Of a DNA stretch of 48,055 nucleotides, positions 8,384-15,963 are shown piece after piece. The notes beneath the pieces are model-generated. The model was not told the DNA's origin. It ran no database searches and saw only the letters and a list, made by a program, of their open reading frames with translations. Every line of letters begins with the position of its first letter. The stretch's first letter is position 1. Source of the stretch: an uncultured Verrucomicrobia subdivision 3 bacterium (GTDB lineage Bacteria; Verrucomicrobiota; Verrucomicrobiae; Limisphaerales; UBA11358); the NCBI GenBank assembly GCA_903921455.1, contig CAIXPZ010000019.1, positions 1-48,055 on the forward strand. The letters run 5' to 3'. The position numbers and the translations under genes were made by a program.

Positions 8384-9079
8384 ATGTCCAAACCCAAAGT
8401 TCCCCGGCGCAGCGGCGTGGTGGTGCCGCACGCGCCCAAATGGCATCAGCGGCTGGGCGCATTGGTCATTTTCATTGCGCTGCGTCTGCTGCTGTTCACC
8501 GTGCGTTGCCGGCTGCGCGCGCCGTCGGAATTTTTTGCGCCGCAGGCGCCGGCCCCGGTGATTTTTTGCATCTGGCATAACCGGTTGGGGACCTGCATCA
8601 AGGTTTTGGATGTCCACCGGCGTCCGCATAACCGGGGCGCGGGCATGATTGCGCTCGTCAGCGCGAGCAAGGACGGGGCCTTTCTTTCCGGCATCCTGGA
8701 ATGGTTTGACGTGCAGCCGGTGCGCGGCTCGAGCAGCCGCCGCGGCGCGCAGGCGCTGCTGGAACTGACCACCTGGGCCAAACGCGGCTACGACCTGACC
8801 ATCACCCCCGACGGCCCGCGCGGCCCGTGCTACCAGATTCAGGACGGCATCACGTCGCTCGCGCAGGTGACGGGCTTGCCCATCGTGCCGGTCGCGTTGA
8901 ATCTCAATTGGAAAATTCGCGTCAAAAGCTGGGATAAATTTCAGATTCCCTTGCCCTTCGCCCGCTGCGAGGTCTGCGTGGGCCCGTCCGTCCGCGTGCC
9001 GGCAAACGCCAGCGATGCCGAGCGCGAGGTCCTGCGCCGGCAGCTGGAGGCCGACCTCCGCGCCATCACGCGCGATTAA
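8384..9079 (+). CDS. DUF374-type lysophospholipid acyltransferase family protein
   Basis: 231 residues with an N-terminal hydrophobic helix (about 25-45). The acyltransferase-like core includes a HNR-type block (FCIWHNRLG, about 63-71), SASKDGAFLSGILEWF, the RGSSSRRGAQALLEL block and ITPDGPRGPCYQIQDGI. These match DUF374 proteins, which are related to LpxL and PlsC acyltransferases and are probably involved in lipid or lipid A acylation at the inner membrane. The acceptor is unknown. Only 9 nt separate it from ruvA, and 3 nt from priA, so it is in the same operon. Confidence 0.88.
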   Translation: MSKPKVPRRSGVVVPHAPKWHQRLGALVIFIALRLLLFTVRCRLRAPSEFFAPQAPAPVIFCIWHNRLGTCIKVLDVHRRPHNRGAGMIALVSASKDGAFLSGILEWFDVQPVRGSSSRRGAQALLELTTWAKRGYDLTITPDGPRGPCYQIQDGITSLAQVTGLPIVPVALNLNWKIRVKSWDKFQIPLPFARCEVCVGPSVRVPANASDAEREVLRRQLEADLRAITRD

Positions 9080-9082
9080 ACC

Positions 9083-11926
9083 ATGATCGCCCGCGTCAGT
9101 CTGGAAATCGCGTTGCGCAAGGAGTTTGACTATTCGATTCCCGCGGAGTTGGCCGGCCAGGTGGATGTCGGCAGCCGCGTGCAGGTTCCGTTCGGCCCGC
9201 GTAAAATCATGGGGGTTGTCACGGCCGTCGCGGAAGAATCCGGCCACGCGAATCTTAAACCAATCCTCAAAGTCATCGGGGCGCAAACACTCGTCACGCC
9301 GAAGGTGTTGCAGCTGGCGCGCTGGATCGGCGAATACTACTGCTGCGCGCCGGAAACCGCCTTGAAATCGGTCCTGCCTGAGGCCGTGCGCAAGGAGGAT
9401 GCGGGCTGGCGCGAAAGGTTGTTTGTCCGCGCGCTGCCCGTGAGCGGCGAGTTTCCAAAATTACCAAAACGTCAGCAGGACGTTTGGAACCTTGTCGAGG
9501 AACGGCGCGAACTGCCGCTGGCCGAACTGCTCGACCTCTCCAAGACCACCGCCGCCACCGTCCGCAAACTGGAGGACCGCGGGCTGGTTTCCATCACGTC
9601 GGAAGTTTCCGAACGCGACCCGTATGCGCGCGAAACGATTTTGCCGACGCAAAAAATCGTGCTGAATCCGGCGCAGGCGGTCGCGTTGGGAAAAATTATT
9701 GCGGCAATGGATGGCGGTAGCACCCGCGTCTCGCGGGTGGAGGCGGGCGTCGCGCCCGCCTCACGCGTGCCTGCGACATTCACCCCCGTCACTGAAGCCG
9801 CTGCGCGCAAACGCAATCTCCCGCACTTCGAGATTCCCGGTTTTACTTATCACATCACCTGGCACACGCACGACAAGTTGGTGCTGTCGCCCCAAGCTCG
9901 CGCAAAAACATTGGCGGCCTGTCATTTTTGGCAGGGCAACAAAATCAAATGTTACGCCGCGTGTGTGATGCCGGATCACGTTCATCTGCTGATGCAGCCT
10001 TTGCCGGTTCAAGAAGCTGGCCGGGAAGGAGTGCATTCACTTTCGGAAATTTTGCACAGCATCAAATCATTTTCCGCGCACGAGGTGAATCAGGAGATGA
10101 AACGCACGGGACCGGTTTGGATGGAGGAATCGTTCGACCGGATGATTCGATCGGAAGCGGACCTGCACAAAACCTGGAATTACATCTGGAACAATCCGCG
10201 CAAGCTGGGACTCGTTGGGCCGATGGATGAGTATCCTTACATTTGGACGCCCCCGGCGGCGGCTGCGCCGCCGGAGGTTCGGCGTGACGCCGAACATAAC
10301 CCGCGAGACGCGGGTGCTACACCGCAAATTGAGGGCGCGCAAAAATCATCCGGAACCTTCCTCCTGCACGGCGTCACCGGCTCCGGCAAGACGGAGGTTT
10401 ATCTGCAAGCCATCGCGCACGCGCTGGAGCAGGGGAAGGGTGCAATTGTGCTGGTGCCGGAAATTTCGCTGACGCCGCAGACGGTGGAGCGGTTCAAGGC
10501 GCGGTTCAGTTCGGGAAAACTGCAAACGCTCGTCGCGGTTTTGCATTCGCATTTGAGCGCGGGCGAGCGGCACGATGAATGGCACAAGATTCGGCAGGGC
10601 CGCGCGCGCATCGTCATCGGCGCGCGTTCGGCGATTTTTGCGCCGGTCGAACCGCTGGGCCTCATCATCGTGGACGAGGAGCACGAGCATACTTACAAGC
10701 AGGAGGAGGCGCCGCGTTACCATGCGCGCGATGTCGCCATCATGCGCGGGCAGATGGAAAACGCCGTGGTCGTGCTGGGCTCCGCCACGCCGTCCATGGA
10801 AAGCTATGCCAACTGCAAGAAAGGCAAGTTCGCGCTGCTGAACCTGCCCGAGCGCGTGGATGACCAGAAAATGCCGCACGTCCGCGTCGTGGATATGCGG
10901 CAGGCGATGTTCAAAGAGAAAGGACCGCCGCTCTTTTCGCCGCAGCTCAAGGAGGCCATCACGCAGCGGCTCGAGCGCGGCGAGCAGACGATTTTGTTTT
11001 TGAACCGGCGCGGCTACTCGACCTCGCTGCTCTGTCCGCAGTGCGGTTACGTGGCCGAGTGTCCGAATTGCAGCGTGTCGCTGACGTATCACCGCATCGA
11101 CCAGCGACTGGCTTGCCACATTTGCGGCCACAACGCCAGAGTTCCGCATGTTTGCCCGAATGAGAAATGTAAAAACCCGGCGATCCGCTTTGCCGGCACC
11201 GGCACGCAGAAAGTCGAGGAAGTGCTGGCCAAGCTGTTTCCCCGGGCGCGCGTCAAGCGCATGGATGCCGACACGATGAAGCGGAAGGACGACTACCGGC
11301 AGGTGCTCGGTGATTTTCGCGCGGGCAAGCTGGATATTTTGGTCGGCACGCAGATGATCGCGAAGGGCTTGCATTTCCCGAACGTCACCCTCGTCGGGAT
11401 CATCTACGCGGACTCGGCGCTGCATCAGCCGGATTTCCGCGCGGGCGAGCGCACGTTTCAACTCCTCACCCAGGTGGCCGGCCGCGCCGGTCGCGGGGAT
11501 GTCGAGGGCGAGGTGTTTGTGCAGGCGTTCACGCCGTTTCATCCGGCCATCCAATATGCGCGTCGGCATGACTTCGTGGGTTTTTACGAGCAGGAGATTG
11601 AATTTCGCGAGCAACTGAAATATCCGCCGGCGAGCCGCGTCGCGCTGCTCACGCTCAAGGGCCGCAACGAGGAAAAAGTGAAATTCTCCGCCGACCATCT
11701 GAAGCGCGAGTTGGCGAAGCAGCTGCAGGGGTTGAAGGATTTGATCATTGCCGGCCCCGCGCCGGCCCCGTTGCTGCGCGCGGAAAACTATTACCGCTAT
11801 CAGGTCATGCTGCGGACGCGGGCGATGAGCGCGTTGAGCCGTGAACTGGCGGTCATCCTCCAGTCGCTGACGCTGCCGGCTGACGTGACCCTGGCGGTGG
11901 ACATCGATCCGGTGAGCTTGAGTTGA
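9083..11926 (+). CDS. priA: Primosomal helicase PriA carrying an in-frame RAYT transposase insertion
   Basis: 947 codons; PriA is usually about 730-750. The PriA N-terminal DNA-binding and winged-helix regions occupy residues 1-211. Residues about 213-412 are foreign: a REP-associated tyrosine transposase with translated flanking hairpins. PriA then resumes in the same frame: Walker A GVTGSGKT (430-437), the DEEH box in LIIVDEEHEHTYKQEE, and the zinc-binding cysteines (CPQCGY, CPNCS, CHICG, CPNEKC). After these come helicase motifs such as GTQMIAKGLHFPNV and VAGRAGRG. The join sits in the linker before the helicase domain, a place likely to tolerate an insertion. PriA restarts collapsed replication forks by loading DnaB. 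Whether the host makes this long fusion, a processed form or no functional PriA cannot be told from sequence, but no stop codon or frameshift is present. Confidence 0.95.
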   Translation: MIARVSLEIALRKEFDYSIPAELAGQVDVGSRVQVPFGPRKIMGVVTAVAEESGHANLKPILKVIGAQTLVTPKVLQLARWIGEYYCCAPETALKSVLPEAVRKEDAGWRERLFVRALPVSGEFPKLPKRQQDVWNLVEERRELPLAELLDLSKTTAATVRKLEDRGLVSITSEVSERDPYARETILPTQKIVLNPAQAVALGKIIAAMDGGSTRVSRVEAGVAPASRVPATFTPVTEAAARKRNLPHFEIPGFTYHITWHTHDKLVLSPQARAKTLAACHFWQGNKIKCYAACVMPDHVHLLMQPLPVQEAGREGVHSLSEILHSIKSFSAHEVNQEMKRTGPVWMEESFDRMIRSEADLHKTWNYIWNNPRKLGLVGPMDEYPYIWTPPAAAAPPEVRRDAEHNPRDAGATPQIEGAQKSSGTFLLHGVTGSGKTEVYLQAIAHALEQGKGAIVLVPEISLTPQTVERFKARFSSGKLQTLVAVLHSHLSAGERHDEWHKIRQGRARIVIGARSAIFAPVEPLGLIIVDEEHEHTYKQEEAPRYHARDVAIMRGQMENAVVVLGSATPSMESYANCKKGKFALLNLPERVDDQKMPHVRVVDMRQAMFKEKGPPLFSPQLKEAITQRLERGEQTILFLNRRGYSTSLLCPQCGYVAECPNCSVSLTYHRIDQRLACHICGHNARVPHVCPNEKCKNPAIRFAGTGTQKVEEVLAKLFPRARVKRMDADTMKRKDDYRQVLGDFRAGKLDILVGTQMIAKGLHFPNVTLVGIIYADSALHQPDFRAGERTFQLLTQVAGRAGRGDVEGEVFVQAFTPFHPAIQYARRHDFVGFYEQEIEFREQLKYPPASRVALLTLKGRNEEKVKFSADHLKRELAKQLQGLKDLIIAGPAPAPLLRAENYYRYQVMLRTRAMSALSRELAVILQSLTLPADVTLAVDIDPVSLS
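9717..10320 (+). mobile_element. RAYT/REP element inserted in priA
   Basis: The element is bounded by an exact 22-bp inverted repeat (9717-9738 and 10299-10320) that itself contains the hairpin CACCCGCG-TCT-CGCGGGTG. Further REP-like hairpins lie inside: GAGGCGGGCG-TCG-CGCCCGCCTC (9740-9762) at the left, and a GC-rich one (10253-10274) plus GTTCGGCG-TGA-CGCCGAAC (10277-10295) at the right. Between them is a complete Y1/HUH transposase of about 150 residues. In priA codon numbering it has YHITWHT (about 255), the HUH motif HVH at 299-301 in MPDHVHLLM, and the likely catalytic Tyr367 in NYIWNNPRKLGLV. The transposase frame is the priA frame, and its own start would have to be an internal codon such as GTG 9767. 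The 604-nt span between repeat ends is not a multiple of three, so the exact insertion borders must differ slightly from the repeat ends. Confidence 0.93.
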
Positions 11927-12226
11927 GGCGCCCATGTCAACCCAACCCTCAGCTTGCCGCAGAAAACCGCCGGCGGACCGGAAACTGGGCTTGCAAAAGC
12001 GTGGAGCAAAAAGATAATCACGCCATCGCCTTCGCTCGTCGTCGGCATAAACCTGATGGGAAATCCCATTTATTAACTGCACGCCGGATTAAATCATGAT
12101 TTTGCAATCGTTGGCCAACCCGCTCAAACGGGAGGCGTGGGATTACCTGACTGGCCGGCTTTCCCCGCTGAATAACCCCGCGCGCCGTTGGTCTGGCTCT
12201 GAACCCATTCAATTTCCTCTGCCATT
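11927..12226. other. Intergenic region between priA and the transporter-hotdog gene
   Basis: These 300 bases hold no convincing gene. A short minus-strand frame (about 12124-12226) reads out a GKAGQSGNP-like string, but it has no supporting context and is probably chance. No clear terminator follows priA. The promoter of the next gene probably lies here but could not be located. Confidence 0.4.
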
Positions 12227-14092
12227 ATGAATTTTCGCTGGTTGAACGCATTGCTGTGGGGAAACTCCGTGGCCCTGGCTTGGATGTGGGGACTGGGCCT
12301 GTTTTTCAGTGTGCAGATGACCTTCATGTTCGGCCTGCAAGGATTGCTGCTGTTCGCCATTCCCAATGCCCTCGGCCTGATGCTGTTTGGTTTTCTCACG
12401 CAGATCGTGGCTAGGAACCATGACGGCGGGCGCGAATCGCTGGCGCTCTTCTTTGACAAGTTCGCCAAGCCATTCCGGCTGATTTTCTATCTCTACCAGA
12501 TTTTGGCGCTCACGCTCACGGTGTTTGCGCTGGTGCGCTATCTGTTCGTGCCGCTGCAGCTCGCGTCGGGCGGCCTCTTCGTCATCTATTTGTGCCTCAT
12601 CGTTTTTGTGATTCTCGCCGCCGGCTGTTTGTTCGGGGAGGAATTTGGCATCCAGAAGATCAAACACAGCCATGCGCTGCTGGGGTTGTTGCTGCTGGGT
12701 TGCGTCCTCATCATCCTGTCCGGCTTGCAGCCCTTCCTGCCGGACGGCTTGACCTGGACTGCGCCGTTCCCCAAGGAATGGACCGGGCCGACGATCTTTG
12801 GCTATGCGATTCCTTTGACGGTGGGCTTGCTGGTGGGGCCGTGGCTGGATCTCCAGCACTGGCAGCGGGCGATCCAGATTCACCGGGAGAATACGTCCAT
12901 CCGCCTCAGTTATTTCTTTGGCGGCGGGATTTTCTTTCTGTTGTTGGTGTTCCACGGCTGTCTGGCGTTGTGGGTGATGAACGCGGAGCATGCGCCGCTG
13001 TCCGCCACGGTCGCGCAGGATGGCTTCAAATACGCCCACGATTTGGTAACCCGCTATTTCATCAATAACTCGGCCGCCACCGGCTGGATGCCGCTGGCTT
13101 ACTTTTCGTTCCTGGCCATCTGCGTGCTGACCACCCTGGACAGCGGCTATATCGCGCTCAAATGGTTTCTGGGCAGCAATGTGGAAAAGAGCCAGAACAT
13201 GCTCGTGTCGCTTGTCCCCAAACAGATGCTCGGTTCACCGATACCCACCTTTATGGTCATCGGCATCGTCACCCTGGTCGGGATTTGGGCCAAGCTGGAG
13301 CTGGAATACTTCATGGTCGCCTACGCGTCGTTCTTTGTCGGCTATGCGGCCCTCGCCATCGCCCGTTGTTTTGTGCCCAACTCACAGCAGCCGCTCCCGC
13401 AGATCCGGATGTTCTCCATGGCCAGCATGTCCATCGTGATCTTCGCCTTCGGTTATCTCAACAGCCAGACCCCGCTGCTCTTCTTGGGTTCGTTGCTGCC
13501 GCTGATCTATGGCATCTGGCTCGTGTTCAATACCGACCTGTTGCGCGTGGCCACCGAGAAAGCCGGGGAAGTCATGGAAGCCGCCGCAGAGATTCCCGCC
13601 ATCCGCGCCATGACCCGCGCGGCCACGGCGGTGACGGGCGCGGATGTCAAAGCCCCGGCGGACGGCCATGCCCTCGCCGGTCATTTCGAGGGCAAATGGT
13701 TTGTCTATTCGATGATTGCCACATATGCCGATACCAATTCCGTGGGCAACGTCTATTTCGGCATGTATCCGATGTTCGTGGGCAAGACCCGCGAATTGTT
13801 TTTCAACGCCACGATGCCGGATTTTGACCTGAAAACCACGACGTTTTACATCCTGACCCGCTCCTTCGAGCACAAGTTCATTCGCGAGGCGCGCGAGTTC
13901 GATACCATCACGGTGAAAATCCGGATCGCCGAATACAACCGGAAGTTCTGCACGCTGGAACATCAAATTTTCAACTCGGACCACGCCCTGCTGGGCAAGG
14001 GCAAGCAAAGCCTGCTATTCGTCTCGTCCAAGGATTTCAGCCTGTTGGACATCCCGCCGGAAGTCTATTCCTCATTTATCCGTTACGCCTGA
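12227..14092 (+). CDS. Polytopic membrane protein (transporter-like) fused to a hotdog thioesterase domain
   Basis: 621 residues. Residues 1 to about 445 are strongly hydrophobic, with roughly 12 predicted transmembrane helices. The loop GPWLDLQHWQRAIQIH between helices resembles those of sodium/solute symporters of the APC superfamily. The family assignment is tentative. After a linker (about 446-490) a hotdog (4HBT-like) domain fills residues 491-621. ATYADTNSVGNVYFG carries the usual catalytic Asp (D502), followed by GKTRELFF and, later, FIREAREFDTITVKIRI. This block resembles the thioesterases of enediyne polyketide synthases more than generic 4HBT enzymes. The C-terminal domain would face one side of the membrane and could hydrolyse an acyl thioester. 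No polyketide or fatty-acid genes are nearby. Substrate and role are unknown. Confidence 0.75.
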   Translation: MNFRWLNALLWGNSVALAWMWGLGLFFSVQMTFMFGLQGLLLFAIPNALGLMLFGFLTQIVARNHDGGRESLALFFDKFAKPFRLIFYLYQILALTLTVFALVRYLFVPLQLASGGLFVIYLCLIVFVILAAGCLFGEEFGIQKIKHSHALLGLLLLGCVLIILSGLQPFLPDGLTWTAPFPKEWTGPTIFGYAIPLTVGLLVGPWLDLQHWQRAIQIHRENTSIRLSYFFGGGIFFLLLVFHGCLALWVMNAEHAPLSATVAQDGFKYAHDLVTRYFINNSAATGWMPLAYFSFLAICVLTTLDSGYIALKWFLGSNVEKSQNMLVSLVPKQMLGSPIPTFMVIGIVTLVGIWAKLELEYFMVAYASFFVGYAALAIARCFVPNSQQPLPQIRMFSMASMSIVIFAFGYLNSQTPLLFLGSLLPLIYGIWLVFNTDLLRVATEKAGEVMEAAAEIPAIRAMTRAATAVTGADVKAPADGHALAGHFEGKWFVYSMIATYADTNSVGNVYFGMYPMFVGKTRELFFNATMPDFDLKTTTFYILTRSFEHKFIREAREFDTITVKIRIAEYNRKFCTLEHQIFNSDHALLGKGKQSLLFVSSKDFSLLDIPPEVYSSFIRYA

Positions 14093-14190
14093 CGTGACGC
14101 GTGTGGTGGATGTTCACCCGGTGAATTGGAACTGAGCCCCGGCAGGGTTCCACTGAAAACCGCCGGGGAACTTGCCATCCCCATTTTTCC

Positions 14191-14568
14191 TTATCGGTGG
14201 CTGCCCTTTGCTTTTATCAGTGCGATGCGCCGCTGATATTCTGCCTCGCTGACTTCGCGGGGAAAGGCGTGGCAGGTCTGCTGGAAGCCGGGAAAATTCC
14301 AGAGATTCGGAAAATCACGGCACTGCTGCGGCTTGACGGCTTGCACGGAGCAATCGTCGCCTTCCAGAAAAACGCAGCCGCCGTCCGGCTTTTCCTGCAG
14401 GGCCAGTCCGCCGCGATCCCAGCGCAGCCGCGTGAATTGCTGGATGAAATCAGCCTCGCTCATGCCCTTGAACGCGGCCAGCCGGGTGATTTCCTCATTG
14501 GTCAAACGCACCTGCCCCGGCCAGCGGCAGCAGGCGGTGCAGCGTTGGCACTCGTAGAAAATGGGCAT
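14191..14568 (-). CDS. YkgJ-family cysteine cluster protein
   Basis: 125 residues. The N-terminal CQRCTACCRWPG carries the CxxCxxCC cluster, and later cysteines occur in GGCVFL, DDCSV, PQQCRDFP and QTCHAFP. This is the pattern of the YkgJ/zinc-or-iron-chelating family, thought to bind an iron-sulfur cluster or metal. Biochemical role unknown. It is the third gene of a minus-strand unit after the small hypothetical gene and the Nudix gene, 18 nt downstream of the latter. Confidence 0.9.
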   Translation of the reverse strand: MPIFYECQRCTACCRWPGQVRLTNEEITRLAAFKGMSEADFIQQFTRLRWDRGGLALQEKPDGGCVFLEGDDCSVQAVKPQQCRDFPNLWNFPGFQQTCHAFPREVSEAEYQRRIALIKAKGSHR

Positions 14569-14586
14569 GGGCGGATCCGGCGGCGG

Positions 14587-15144
14587 CTAGGCTTGCTTGA
14601 TTCCCCGTTGCCACAGATCAAAATAATACAGCGCGACCACGACAAGCGAATGGCCGATTTTTTCCTCGGCCACGAGCTTGGGGATCTCCGTGGCGGGCAC
14701 GAGGAGCGTGTTCAAATCTTCGCCGCTGTCGAATTCCACGCCGTGTTGCAGTCGGCAGTTCTCGATCAGCACGGTGAAAGTCTGGTTGCTCAAGATGGCC
14801 GGGTTGGAATGGATTTTGCCGAGCAGGCGGGCGTTTTCGCCGGCGTAGCCGGTCTCCTCGCGCAGTTCGCGCACGGCGGTCGCGACGGGGTCGGTCTCGT
14901 GCGGGTCCATCATGCCGCCGGGAATCTCCAACTCCACGGTGCCGGAGCCGTGGCGGTATTGCTGCACCATCACCAGCTGCTGGTCGGGCGTGACGGCGAT
15001 GACGTTGACCCAGTTAACGCTGTCGAGGACGTAAAAATCATGTTCCTTGCCGGTGCGCGGGTTGACGCAGGTGTCGGAGCGGATCTTGAAGATGCGAAAA
15101 TCTCCGGCGGGTTGGGAGCTGACTTTTTTCCAGGGCTTGATCAT
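14587..15144 (-). CDS. Nudix hydrolase, ADP-ribose pyrophosphatase-like
   Basis: 185 residues. The Nudix box is complete: GGMMDPHETDPVATAVRELR followed by EETGY fits G-x5-E-x7-REUxEExGU. The N-terminal strand domain (FRIFKIRSDTCVNPRTGKEHDFYVL) is that of NudF-like ADP-sugar pyrophosphatases. It probably cleaves ADP-ribose or a related nucleotide sugar in the cytoplasm. It starts 3 nt after the stop of the upstream small gene, so the two are co-transcribed. Confidence 0.9.
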   Translation of the reverse strand: MIKPWKKVSSQPAGDFRIFKIRSDTCVNPRTGKEHDFYVLDSVNWVNVIAVTPDQQLVMVQQYRHGSGTVELEIPGGMMDPHETDPVATAVRELREETGYAGENARLLGKIHSNPAILSNQTFTVLIENCRLQHGVEFDSGEDLNTLLVPATEIPKLVAEEKIGHSLVVVALYYFDLWQRGIKQA

Positions 15145-15147
15145 AAA

Positions 15148-15342
15148 TTAAAATCCTTTCGCCTTGGCCGACCAACCTTGGCGCATGAGTGTAATCAAAT
15201 GCTGCAAGGCTTCGTCGTAGGGGCGGCCTTTTTCGGCAGCGAGCTGATGGGCGCGTTTGTCGAGTTGCGCGGCCATTTCGGTGGATTTCTCGGCGGGGCA
15301 ACCGAGGGCAACGAGGACTTGGGCAAGTTGAGAAATTTCCAC
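15148..15342 (-). CDS. Small conserved-looking hypothetical protein
   Basis: About 65 residues from GTG 15342 (VEISQLAQVLVALG...), predicted helical and soluble, with a Lys/Ala/Gln-rich centre. No family recognised. The frame is open further up to ATG 15366 and 15378, but those codons lie inside the dispersed accacagattcatccgg-type repeat (15351-15386), so the extra residues would be repeat-derived. GTG 15342 or TTG 15348 is the more natural start. The stop is 3 nt before the Nudix start, supporting a real operon member. Confidence 0.6.
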   Translation of the reverse strand: MEISQLAQVLVALGCPAEKSTEMAAQLDKRAHQLAAEKGRPYDEALQHLITLMRQGWSAKAKGF

Positions 15343-15350
15343 GGCCAAAA

Positions 15351-15386
15351 TTAACCACAGATTCATCCGGATGAACACAGATAAAA
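15351..15386. repeat. Dispersed accacggatg-type intergenic repeat, copy 1
   Basis: Reads ttaaccacag then attcatccggatgaacacag then ataa. Related copies lie at 28811-28842, 46981-47018 and 47196-47228. This family of short repeats is widespread in large verrucomicrobial and planctomycete genomes. Here it sits between a terminator and the start of the next gene. Confidence 0.75.
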
Positions 15387-15412
15387 AAGGCGCGGAAAAA
15401 ATTCCGCGCCTT
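15383..15412 (-). terminator. Rho-independent terminator after the cyclophilin genes
   Basis: On the minus strand the arms AAGGCGCGGAA and TTCCGCGCCTT (15412-15402 and 15397-15387) enclose a TTTT loop and are followed by TTTT. This is a perfect 11-bp stem located 24 nt after the cyclophilin stop codon. It should separate the cyclophilin transcript from the downstream small-gene/Nudix/YkgJ unit. Confidence 0.88.
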
Positions 15413-15436
15413 AAAACTGCGACTTTGGGTGAACAG

Positions 15437-15937
15437 TTATTTTACGGCGTCCGCCGCGACAATCTTCACGCTGATCAAGGTTTGCTTGGTCACGGGCCGG
15501 TCGCCGGGATGGATGGGCGTGGTGCCGATTTTTTCCAGCACATCGTCGCCCTTGATGAGCTTGCCGAACGCGGTGTATTGGCGGTCGAGAAAGCGCGGGT
15601 CGCCGTGGCAGATGAAGAACTGGCTGCCGGCGGAGTTGGGGTCGTTCGAGCGCGCCATCGAAAGCACGCCGCGCACATGGGGCTTGTCGTTGAACTCGGC
15701 TTTGATCTGGTGGCCCGGCCCGCCGGTGCCCCAGGCCCGCTGCTTGGAGTCGTCCTTGGTCAGCGGGTCGCCGCCCTGGATCATGAAGCCTTTGATGACG
15801 CGGTGGAAACAGGTGCCGTCATAGAAACCCGTCTTCGCGAGCTTCTTGAAATTTTCGACGTGTCCCGGCGCGACGTCCGGCCAGAATTCGAGGACCATTT
15901 CGCCGGCGCTGGTGGTAAGGATGGCAACTTCGCTCAT
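15437..15937 (-). CDS. Cytoplasmic cyclophilin-type peptidyl-prolyl isomerase
   Basis: 166 residues with no signal peptide. Cyclophilin landmarks are FYDGTCFHRVIKGFMIQGGD (catalytic Arg in FHRV), GVLSMARSNDPNSAGSQFFI and the loop FLDRQYTAFGKLIKGDDVLEKI. It catalyses cis-trans isomerisation of Xaa-Pro bonds to help protein folding. It is a tandem paralogue of the exported cyclophilin immediately upstream; the two are about 70% alike over the core by eye. Confidence 0.95.
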   Translation of the reverse strand: MSEVAILTTSAGEMVLEFWPDVAPGHVENFKKLAKTGFYDGTCFHRVIKGFMIQGGDPLTKDDSKQRAWGTGGPGHQIKAEFNDKPHVRGVLSMARSNDPNSAGSQFFICHGDPRFLDRQYTAFGKLIKGDDVLEKIGTTPIHPGDRPVTKQTLISVKIVAADAVK

Positions 15938-15963
15938 ATAAATTGGGATGTTCGGTGGTTGAA

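Noticed and set aside
12124..12468. Minus-strand frame ending in a GKAGQSGNP-like string
   Set aside because: Resembles phage-associated N-termini only in a short string, overlaps the start of the transporter-hotdog gene, and has no companion genes.
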